Part shown: positions 1-5,532 of the stretch, one piece after another
Layout of the letters: every line of letters begins with the position of its first letter
How positions within the stretch are numbered: the first letter of the stretch is position 1
Source: an uncultured bacterium
GTDB taxonomy: Bacteria > Planctomycetota > Phycisphaerae > Phycisphaerales > SM1A02
Direction: 5' to 3'
NCBI GenBank assembly: GCA_903914045.1
Contig: CAIWNO010000222.1
Coordinates: 1 to 5,682, forward strand
Length of the DNA stretch: 5,682 bases
Translations under genes and position numbers: made by a program
Notes under the pieces: model-generated
What the model saw: the letters and a program-made list of their open reading frames with translations, nothing else
The model's database searches: none
What the model was told of the DNA's origin: nothing

Positions 1-1
1 A

Positions 2-250
2 ACCAGCACTGTAATTACCGCAAGCGCTCTTGATGGCGAGGGCGTTGCGTTGCTTGATTTTCTAGCCACCACGCCACTTGCCGCGAGCAAGCGCGAGGCG
101 CGAGATTTTCTAGCCGCCGGCGCCGTGAGCGTGAATGGTGAGAAGGCTGTTGCCGATGCCAAGTTGACGCGCAAGGATGTGTTGCATGGCGCGACTATTT
201 TATTGCGCCGTGGCAAGAAGCAGTGGCATGCGGTGCGCGTCACGGACTGA
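2..250 (+). CDS. tyrS: Tyrosyl-tRNA synthetase, C-terminal S4 domain (5' partial)
   Basis: The reading frame is open from the window edge, so this is the last 82 residues of a longer protein whose catalytic part lies upstream. The visible part is an S4-type RNA-binding domain. It has the usual order of a helical 'ASKREARDFLAAGAVSVNG' segment, then an LHG turn, then the terminal 'ILLRRGKKQWHAVRV' strand. The combination of SKxEAR, VNGE and LLRRGKK at the extreme C-terminus is typical of bacterial TyrS, where the domain binds tRNA-Tyr while the Rossmann domain charges it with tyrosine in the cytosol. Other S4 proteins (RluB/RsuA type, RpsD, Hsp15) carry the domain at the N-terminus or centrally, so TyrS is the best reading. 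The stop is TGA at 248-250. The gene converges on cdaR across a 101-bp gap. Confidence 0.88.
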   Translation, partial: TSTVITASALDGEGVALLDFLATTPLAASKREARDFLAAGAVSVNGEKAVADAKLTRKDVLHGATILLRRGKKQWHAVRVTD

Positions 251-351
251 GCGGCGACCTCATATTGAAGTGTTCAATATAATTTTGAATTCCGCTGCGG
301 CACAATAAAAATAAATTTTCATTTGGCCAAGCGCAACAGAGCGAGCCCGAA
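251..351. other. Convergent intergenic gap, AT-rich
   Basis: This 101-bp gap lies between the ends of tyrS (+) and cdaR (-). Besides the inverted repeat at 262-280 it has an A/T-rich core (about 300-320). Read on the minus strand, that core gives a run of T-rich sequence about 35-50 bases after the cdaR stop, preceded by the small palindrome TTGGCCAA (323-330). This could serve as the cdaR terminator, but the stem is short. No small gene is evident. Confidence 0.45.
262..286 (+). terminator. Possible hairpin terminator after tyrS
   Basis: An 8-bp arm (262-269, ATATTGAA) is followed by a 3-base loop (GTG) and its exact reverse complement (273-280). AATTTT (281-286) follows directly. It starts 12 bases after the tyrS stop, in a convergent gap. 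Position, perfect symmetry and the short T run fit a rho-independent terminator for tyrS. The stem has only two G/C pairs, so it would be weak. A protein-binding palindrome is the alternative. Confidence 0.4.
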
Positions 352-1413
352 TCAAGGACCTTTGGGCGCGGGCAGCGGGGGCTCAACTTCCGCATCTGGA
401 ACAATGGGCACAGTTGCGCGCGGCTCAATCTTGAGCGCTATTTCCAGGTTCACAATTTGTTTTCCAGCCACGCTCTCCACGCTCACTCCAGGCGGCAAAA
501 TCCAATTGGATATGGCTTTCTTGGCAACTTTGCTGCCAAGATCGCCGCTGTTCAGCGGCACAATAGCGGCCACGGCAAACTTGCCTGTTTCAATATCTTT
601 TAGCGCGTCTGCGGGGCCAATCAACACCACGTCGCGCAACACGCCACCATCTTGTTGAAACGTAATGTCGAACCCTTTGAGATCTGTTGGCGAAGCGGCG
701 ATTTGCAAAGGCACGGTCGCCAAATTGATGTTGTCCCTTTTGCGTCGAAGCGTGAAAGTGACATTGACTTCATTGGGAAAAAAACTTACTTGATCAGGTT
801 TGACACCCACTGATTCAGGCAAGCGCAATGTCGCGGGCGCGTTATTTTTTCCAGTCGACAAATCTTTTGTGTCCACCACGGCCTCCACTTGCAAATTCTT
901 CATGGCTTCCATGGCCAACGTTGGAAGCGTGACCACGACAACGGCTGGATTGATGGAGGCGGATTCATATTCTGCCAGTGAAATTTTTGCCACCAGCGGA
1001 AATTGCGTGGACGTGAGATCGCCAATGACCACTTTGGCGGACTCGGGTCGCGAAGTAAGAATGGTGGCATCGGTGGCGATGATTTGTTGCACGTTGTTCA
1101 GCGCGTCCGCAAGCATGACGTTGTATGAGCCAGTGGCGCTTGGAAAACCAGCGGTTCCGCTGGGAATGAGCAACGTTTCATCCAATAAAGTTTGAATGCG
1201 ATCAATGCTAGCTGGACTCGCTTTCACCAACAACGTGACTACAAATGGCTTCATGGGATCGACGAAGTGTTGCTTGGGATCGGAGGAGCGAAATGAAATA
1301 GTGCCTTTGAGTTCGCGGGTTTCACGGGTTCGATCAGCGGCCCACGTCCAAATTAAAAGCGTGGCCACCGCCGCAACAAACCAAGTTGAAAGATTGGCGC
1401 TCCAATTTCCCAC
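352..1413 (-). CDS. cdaR: CdaR-like protein, YbbR-domain regulator of the diadenylate cyclase
   Basis: This 353-residue protein has a single N-terminal membrane anchor (about residues 9-26, hydrophobic and Trp-rich) and a long extracytoplasmic part. That part contains repeated beta-strand segments resembling YbbR modules, around residues 56-80, 156-188 and, clearest, 260-290 ('RDVVLIGPADALKDIETG', the strand-GP-helix pattern). It ends in a Pro/Glu-rich tail (about 337-353). The repeats are divergent, so the family call rests partly on the gene lying directly downstream of cdaA. In Firmicutes, CdaR binds CdaA in the membrane and modulates c-di-AMP output; the same role is inferred here. The GTG start at 1413 is supported by AGGCGGA seven bases upstream and by the one-base overlap with the cdaA stop (TAGTG), which suggests translational coupling. 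The stop is TGA (352-354). Confidence 0.8.
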   Translation of the reverse strand: MGNWSANLSTWFVAAVATLLIWTWAADRTRETRELKGTISFRSSDPKQHFVDPMKPFVVTLLVKASPASIDRIQTLLDETLLIPSGTAGFPSATGSYNVMLADALNNVQQIIATDATILTSRPESAKVVIGDLTSTQFPLVAKISLAEYESASINPAVVVVTLPTLAMEAMKNLQVEAVVDTKDLSTGKNNAPATLRLPESVGVKPDQVSFFPNEVNVTFTLRRKRDNINLATVPLQIAASPTDLKGFDITFQQDGGVLRDVVLIGPADALKDIETGKFAVAAIVPLNSGDLGSKVAKKAISNWILPPGVSVESVAGKQIVNLEIALKIEPRATVPIVPDAEVEPPLPAPKGP

Positions 1414-2510
1414 TAGGTGTTCCGCCTATTCGAGCGATCATCTCTATCCCTGTCTGTTGCACGCGCGTCATTATTGTCATTGCCAGCTTGGTCGGTTTTA
1501 TGCTCGCCGTCTTCATGCTCGCCGTCTTCATAGTTCAATGTGTCGTCTTCGTGTTGCGCCCGTTCCTCTTCTTGCGCGGCGGCCAACGTGGCGGCGGCAT
1601 TTAATTCTGAATGCTCCGAGTGGTCCGGCAAATTCAACATGGGCGCGTCAAGACCTCCAACTTTGCTGATGAATCGGCCAAACAATGTGCGTTGCTGCGG
1701 ACGGCGCAAGCCGCGCGAAAGTCGGCGGCGTAAACCCACGGCAAATTCATCAAACTGAATCGGTTGCGACAATTCACCGCGTTCGGCGAAGCGAATTAAG
1801 CCATTTTCCTCGCTCACTACAACCACCACGCAATCACTCTCAAGCGTCGCGCCCATGGCCGCTCGGTGGCGCGCGCCAAGTTTCATTCCGGCCACTGGAT
1901 CAGCCAACGGAAGTTGCACGCTGGCCGCGGCAATTTTTTCTCCGCGAATCACAACCGCCAAATCATGCAGCGGACTGGAGGGCCAGAAAATACTTTCAAT
2001 CAGTTCCGCGCTCATGCTGGCGTCCACAATAACGCCTTGCGCCGCTAGCCCCGCAAGCGAAGTGCCTCGCTCAATCACAATCAGCGCGCCAAATTGATTG
2101 CGGCTTAGGAATTCAACCGCGCCTTCAAGCGCATCGACCACGGGATCAATTCGCCGGCGCTCGCTTGGCGACATGGTTTGTCCAATGCGAACCATGGCCT
2201 GGCGCAATTCAGGTTGGAAAATGACCAGCATGAAAATGGCGATGGTTCCCAGAAGACCTTCGCTGAGAAATCGCAGACGAGAAAATGTTTCGCTGAAGAG
2301 GCCAGCGAATCGGATGCCCAGCACCAGCACCGCAATGAGCACAATAATTCCCTTAAACACGCCGGCGCCGCGGGTGCCTTGTAGAAATCGAAGAATGAGC
2401 ATGACTCCGCCGAAAATCACCAATAATTCAATGGTGATGGAGAGCGGGTTCCCGCCGTGAAAGAGTTGGGTGAGCCTGTCAAACACGATCAAACTGTACC
2501 ACGCATGCAA
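1413..2510 (-). CDS. cdaA: Membrane diadenylate cyclase CdaA (DisA_N/DAC domain) with acidic tail
   Basis: This protein would condense two ATP into c-di-AMP at the cytoplasmic face of the membrane. It shows the CdaA architecture: three hydrophobic helices (about residues 24-43, 52-70, 84-99), the 'FQPELRQAM' junction, a linker helix (about 120-137), then the DAC domain (about 138-265). The RHR motif is intact (Arg214-His215-Arg216 in 'GARHRAAMG'), as is the late 'VSEENG' strand. The DGA motif is changed: it reads Asp183-Leu184-Ala185 within 'SPLHDLAVVIRG'. Family members are usually near 270 residues. This one is 365 because of a charged, low-complexity cytosolic tail (about 268-365) rich in Glu, Asp, His, Arg and Asn, with an EDGEH duplication. 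An in-frame TAG lies just upstream, so TTG (2510) is the longest start; TTG at 2492 and GTG at 2486 are alternatives, and no clear ribosome site is seen. It is first in an operon with cdaR. DisA itself is excluded by the membrane helices and the lack of a helix-hairpin-helix DNA-binding part. Confidence 0.92.
   Translation of the reverse strand: MHAWYSLIVFDRLTQLFHGGNPLSITIELLVIFGGVMLILRFLQGTRGAGVFKGIIVLIAVLVLGIRFAGLFSETFSRLRFLSEGLLGTIAIFMLVIFQPELRQAMVRIGQTMSPSERRRIDPVVDALEGAVEFLSRNQFGALIVIERGTSLAGLAAQGVIVDASMSAELIESIFWPSSPLHDLAVVIRGEKIAAASVQLPLADPVAGMKLGARHRAAMGATLESDCVVVVVSEENGLIRFAERGELSQPIQFDEFAVGLRRRLSRGLRRPQQRTLFGRFISKVGGLDAPMLNLPDHSEHSELNAAATLAAAQEEERAQHEDDTLNYEDGEHEDGEHKTDQAGNDNNDARATDRDRDDRSNRRNT
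1421..1427 (-). promoter_or_regulatory. Ribosome binding site fixing the cdaR GTG start
   Basis: On the minus strand the bases read AGGCGGA, with seven bases to the GTG at 1413-1411. This is the strongest Shine-Dalgarno-like match near any start in the window, and it lies within the last codons of cdaA. It favours GTG at 1413 over any internal start. Confidence 0.65.
1500..1529 (-). repeat. Tandem 15-bp duplication inside cdaA (EDGEH x2)
   Basis: Two identical 15-base units lie head to tail at 1500-1514 and 1515-1529. The unit length is a multiple of three, so the frame is kept, and on the coding strand each unit gives Glu-Asp-Gly-Glu-His (residues 328-337). The flanking 'QHEDD' (near residue 319) is a degenerate relative, suggesting growth by slippage. 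Confidence 0.9.
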
Positions 2511-2572
2511 CGCCTAGAGCGGGCCAAAGCGATAGGATTGAAATATGAATCGTGAAGCAACTCCACTGTCAA
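2511..2572 (-). promoter_or_regulatory. Candidate cdaA promoter in the divergent gap
   Basis: On the minus strand a perfect TTGACA (2572-2567) is followed after 19 bases by CATATT (2547-2542, four of six matches to TATAAT). This would start transcription near 2535, leaving a leader of about 25 bases to the TTG start of cdaA. The -35 box lies inside the first codons of the divergent gene at 2545, so transcription of the two operons could interfere. The spacer is longer than ideal and the -10 is imperfect. Confidence 0.3.
2534..2537 (+). promoter_or_regulatory. Ribosome binding site for the gene at 2545
   Basis: AGGA lies seven bases before the ATG at 2545. It is the only Shine-Dalgarno-like sequence in the 34-bp gap on this strand, and it supports this ATG as the start. 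Confidence 0.55.
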
Positions 2573-3063
2573 TTGGCAAGGCAACCTATCTCTGCGCTGC
2601 CAGCGGCGAGGTGCTTGCGGCGGGCACGCCATGCATGTCCGCCATACGCGAAAATGCGACGCACAATCTTGAGCGTCTTGATTTCTCCATGACGACGTGG
2701 CTTGATGGCGCGCGCCCCGAAGGCATGATTTGTTTTTGGAAGACCAGTATGCCAGCGGCGGATCGCAAGCGCGGCATTGTGATTGACGACGAGGCCGTGG
2801 AGGAAATTTTTGAGCGGCTTGCAGGCGATGACCGTCCAAATCGGATCGCTATTCGATGGTTGTTGGCCATGATCTTGTTGCGCAAGCGCCGCTTGAAACA
2901 ATTGCGGGTGGAGCACCGCGACGAAAAAGAATTTTGGTTGTTCGCGCGTCGTGGCGCAGTGGAAGGCGCTGCGCCAGTGGAAGTGTTGCGACCGCAATTG
3001 GACGAGTCGGCGGTGCAGGCGTTGGCGGATGAACTTGGTGAAATCGCGGCCTTTGATGGTTGA
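2545..3063 (+). CDS. Planctomycete-type conserved hypothetical protein
   Basis: This is a 172-residue soluble protein with no signal peptide. The order of motifs matches, from memory, an uncharacterised family widespread in planctomycetes. It starts with a 'YLCAASGEVLAAGTPC' opening (residues 15-30, like the family's C-x(3)-G-x(3)-x-G pattern). A Phe/Asp strand and Trp follow ('RLDFSMTTWLDG', about 44-55), then 'GMICFWKTSMP' (about 60-70), an acidic helix 'DDEAVEEIFERLAG' (about 80-93) and a basic hydrophobic helix 'LLAMILLRKRRLKQL' (about 105-119). Cys17 and Cys30 could form half of a zinc site, but no second pair is present. The function is unknown. It heads a tight operon, 13 bases before a lipoprotein gene, so a role in envelope biology is a context-based guess. 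The ATG start has AGGA upstream; the stop is TGA (3061-3063). Confidence 0.8.
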   Translation: MNREATPLSIGKATYLCAASGEVLAAGTPCMSAIRENATHNLERLDFSMTTWLDGARPEGMICFWKTSMPAADRKRGIVIDDEAVEEIFERLAGDDRPNRIAIRWLLAMILLRKRRLKQLRVEHRDEKEFWLFARRGAVEGAAPVEVLRPQLDESAVQALADELGEIAAFDG

Positions 3064-3076
3064 TGAGCGCTATTTT

Positions 3077-4006
3077 ATGAGCCGCGTATTTCGTTTATTT
3101 TTCGCTGCTTTTTCGATGCTCTACGCGCTTGCCATCGTTTCATGCGCAACAGTGGATGCATCCAAGCAGCCAGCGACCAGTGGCGCGCCCGCGCTTGAGC
3201 CAACAAATGAAAAATCCTCCAATGTGAATAGTGTCGCTCCTGCGCTGAATGCCGCGTCCATCGTGGCGCAACAAAATCATCGCGTCGCTGGATTGGAAAA
3301 ATTCGCCACGCGCGGCAGCGCGGAGTTGCGTTGGCACGATGAGAAGGGCGACCATTTTGAGCAGGCCCAAGTTGATCTTGCATGGCGCAATGGTGGCGAT
3401 GACATTTCTTTGCGCGCCGACAAAATGGGCGAGCGACTTGCATGGGCTGGCGCCAACGCGAAGCAGTGGTGGTTGTTTGAACCAAAGCGCGAACCAAGTC
3501 GTTTGTGGCTTGGCGCGCGCGACACGCCAGTGCCAGATTCGCTGCTGCCATTTGCCGGACCCGACGCGTTGCTGGAATTGCTTGCGGCCAAACCGTGGCC
3601 CGAAAAAATAAGCCTGTCTCAGGATCGTCCTGGAAATTTTTGGGCTGACTTTGATCGACCGAAGCGCGGAGCATGGGTGAAGACTCGAGTTCAAGTTGAG
3701 ACAAACACAGGTTTTCCTAGCCATATTTGGCTTGTGGATGCCAAAGGCAATGTGCTTGCGCAAAGTGAATTGAGCGAGCCCGTGATGGCGAACATGAACC
3801 ACTTGCCCATGGCGGACCGGCCAATGGTGGCGAGCAAGATCACGTTGAAGTCCGTGTCTAATGTTGGCGTGTGGCAAATATTTTGGGACGAACCTGGCGC
3901 GCGCGAAGATCGATTGAAAGATCGCCTGTTTGATCTTGAGGTGATCCGCGGCGTCATGCGTCCAGCCGAAGTGATCGATCTTGAGAAGAGTCAATCCAAG
4001 CGATGA
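3077..4006 (+). CDS. LolA-like outer-membrane-type lipoprotein, uncharacterised
   Basis: This 309-residue protein begins with a lipoprotein signal: Met-Ser-Arg-Val-Phe-Arg, a hydrophobic stretch (about residues 7-22) and the lipobox Ile-Val-Ser-Cys, with Cys23 as the lipidated residue. Ala follows Cys23, so there is no Asp inner-membrane retention signal. A Ser/Pro/Ala/Asn-rich linker (about 24-65) leads to a beta-rich, Trp-rich domain (about 70-300, for example 'FATRGSAELRWHD', 'WWLFEP', 'GFPSHIWLVDAKGNVL'). This resembles the half-barrel fold of LolA/LolB-type proteins and similar planctomycete lipoproteins known to me as hypothetical. The fold call is inference. A longer frame opens at GTG 2951, but it runs inside the previous gene and would bury the signal peptide. 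ATG 3056 is an alternative start eight bases inside the previous gene; ATG 3077 puts the signal correctly at the terminus. The end overlaps the next gene as ATGA (4003-4006). Confidence 0.8.
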   Translation: MSRVFRLFFAAFSMLYALAIVSCATVDASKQPATSGAPALEPTNEKSSNVNSVAPALNAASIVAQQNHRVAGLEKFATRGSAELRWHDEKGDHFEQAQVDLAWRNGGDDISLRADKMGERLAWAGANAKQWWLFEPKREPSRLWLGARDTPVPDSLLPFAGPDALLELLAAKPWPEKISLSQDRPGNFWADFDRPKRGAWVKTRVQVETNTGFPSHIWLVDAKGNVLAQSELSEPVMANMNHLPMADRPMVASKITLKSVSNVGVWQIFWDEPGAREDRLKDRLFDLEVIRGVMRPAEVIDLEKSQSKR

Positions 4007-5532
4007 ACTATCTCGCTCGGTGTGTGTTTGCGTTGATCATGGTCTTGGTGGCGGCTTCCCCATTGCAAGATCGCTTTGTGCCGGGCACGCGGGTCGCCAG
4101 TAGTGGCGCGCATCTTTGGTGGATCTCCAAGAATTCACATGAGACCACCGCTCGATTTGAATTGCTCCACCACGCAGCGGTGGATGACGAGCGGCAATTC
4201 CAAGTGGCTTCGACATTCGCTGAAAATCCGATCGGATTGGCCGCTGATGGCGAGCGGGTTTGGTTGGTGTTCGAGGCGCTCAGCCACAAGATGGAGGTGG
4301 TCTCGGGCTCAACGCAATTCAATCCCGCGAGCGAATTGTGGTTTATAACCCAGGGCGGCGCGCTTCAATTATGCCCAAGTATTGCGGGGGAATCGCTGGA
4401 ATCATTGGCCGCGTTTGATGGCGAACCGTGGGCGATTGTTCAAGGCCAGCCAGATGCGCGCGTGTTGCGCGGCGGCCAGTGGATCAGTGTGCCTCTACCA
4501 GCGGCCATCAATGAATGCCAAGCGCGAATGTTGGTGGTGGCGGGGGGCGCGCTGAACGTGCTTGGACAATCATCCGACCATTCCATCAAGCGCTTCAAGC
4601 TCGAGTCGCAAGCATGGATCGAGTTGCCCATGAAGGCGCGGGAATTTTTATACGCAGTTGACCACGCCGCTCGCTTTGCGTGCGTGACCGGTTCATATGA
4701 CCAGCAAGCGCTGAATTGGGTTGAAGCCGGTGAGCTCGTGCCCATCATGGCAATTGCATTCAACAAATCTCCTCCCAAGGAAAGCTTCAGCCAAGTGATT
4801 GGCATGGGAAGTGGATTTGCGTGGATTGCACAAACCGGCCATGCAACTCAAAACACTATGGTTCGCCAATCTTGGATGTCCGTGATGAGTGACGGAGCGG
4901 CTGAATTTTCAGAGCCGATTGAACTGAGCGCGCAACTTTCAAAGGCAAGCCGCTGGTATCACTTGCCAATTCTTGGCGTGCTTTCGCTGGGCGCCATCAT
5001 TGCGGCATTCTTGGTGCGTGCCCTTCATTCGCCGCTGAATCCATTGGAAAATACGCGTTCCAAGATAAACGTCATGGATTCGCAAGCGCTTGCGCAAACG
5101 CCCTGGACCCCGTTTCAAAAGTGGCGAAGAGCCGCGGCAACGGCGATAGACATTGTTCCGTGCGCCATCGCCTCCACCATGATTTTTGAAACGGACCTGC
5201 CCAGCATTTTAATCCCGCCACTGTGGAGCGCGGACATTCAAATGTCCATTCCATATATAGCCATGGTTGTGGCCACCGTCGTTTTCTCCATGTTTGAGGA
5301 AATCACATTTGGACGCAGCCTGGGCAAGCGGCTTATGGGGGGTCGCGTAGTTTCCATCCATGGCGAACCAGCCGCCTGGTGGCAACACATCGCGCGCAAT
5401 CTTCTCAAGGGGTTGGTGTTGCTTTCTCCAGTTCTCGCAATACCGAGTTGGCTTAGTCCAACAGGCATAGGAATTCCCGAAATTATTTCCAGAACTCGGG
5501 TGGAGAATTTTGATTTGAACTTGCAAGAATAA
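4003..5532 (+). CDS. RDD-family membrane protein with secreted propeller-like N-terminal domain
   Basis: This is a 509-residue protein. Residues 1-20 form a Sec signal peptide or anchor (basic start, hydrophobic core, 'VAAS' end). About 25-310 form a W- and G-rich domain with repeated strand-turn units near 80-90, 137-165, 175-210, 217-248 and 268-305 (for example 'AADGERVWLVFE', 'AAFDGEPWAIVQGQ'), suggestive of a beta-propeller outside the membrane. A membrane helix lies at about 320-338. The C-terminal part (about 366-505) is an RDD domain. It opens with 'KWRRAAATAIDIVP' (Arg375/376 and Asp383) and continues with a helix at about 416-431, the signature 'GRSLGKRLMGGRVVSIHGEP' (437-456), 'ARN' (464-466) and a last helix at about 468-481. 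The late Asp of the RDD name, usually in a GD..A.T context, is absent; Glu493 sits in 'PEIISRTRV'. RDD proteins are poorly understood, with some linked to transport. The ATG overlaps the previous stop (ATGA), implying coupling. Confidence 0.85.
   Translation: MNYLARCVFALIMVLVAASPLQDRFVPGTRVASSGAHLWWISKNSHETTARFELLHHAAVDDERQFQVASTFAENPIGLAADGERVWLVFEALSHKMEVVSGSTQFNPASELWFITQGGALQLCPSIAGESLESLAAFDGEPWAIVQGQPDARVLRGGQWISVPLPAAINECQARMLVVAGGALNVLGQSSDHSIKRFKLESQAWIELPMKAREFLYAVDHAARFACVTGSYDQQALNWVEAGELVPIMAIAFNKSPPKESFSQVIGMGSGFAWIAQTGHATQNTMVRQSWMSVMSDGAAEFSEPIELSAQLSKASRWYHLPILGVLSLGAIIAAFLVRALHSPLNPLENTRSKINVMDSQALAQTPWTPFQKWRRAAATAIDIVPCAIASTMIFETDLPSILIPPLWSADIQMSIPYIAMVVATVVFSMFEEITFGRSLGKRLMGGRVVSIHGEPAAWWQHIARNLLKGLVLLSPVLAIPSWLSPTGIGIPEIISRTRVENFDLNLQE

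Noticed and set aside
1500..1529. Direct repeats considered as a CRISPR or insertion footprint
   Set aside because: Only two adjacent 15-bp copies with no spacer, lying in frame within a coding sequence; a slippage duplication explains them.
1540..2460. Several plus-strand open frames opposite cdaA
   Set aside because: They are Ser/Arg/Pro-rich shadows of a clearly assigned diadenylate cyclase.
2480..2544. Search for a promoter of the plus-strand operon
   Set aside because: No convincing -35/-10 pair was found on the plus strand upstream of 2545, so none is annotated.
2569..2997. Minus-strand open frames opposite the hypothetical gene at 2545
   Set aside because: They overlap fully with a plus-strand gene that has a ribosome site and a recognisable family pattern; their composition is typical of antisense frames.
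2951..3076. Upstream extension of the lipoprotein gene to GTG 2951
   Set aside because: The extension lies inside the previous coding region, is Arg/Trp-rich and would push the lipoprotein signal inwards; ATG 3077 gives a normal signal.
3140..3994. Long open frame (284 codons) on the minus strand opposite the lipoprotein gene
   Set aside because: It is an antisense shadow: rich in His, Arg and Gln, with no recognisable domain, and it covers a gene with a clear signal peptide and lipobox.
5081..5094. Perfect 14-bp palindrome considered as an operator
   Set aside because: It sits deep inside the RDD coding sequence, and two overlapping copies of the frequent CAAGCGC word account for it.
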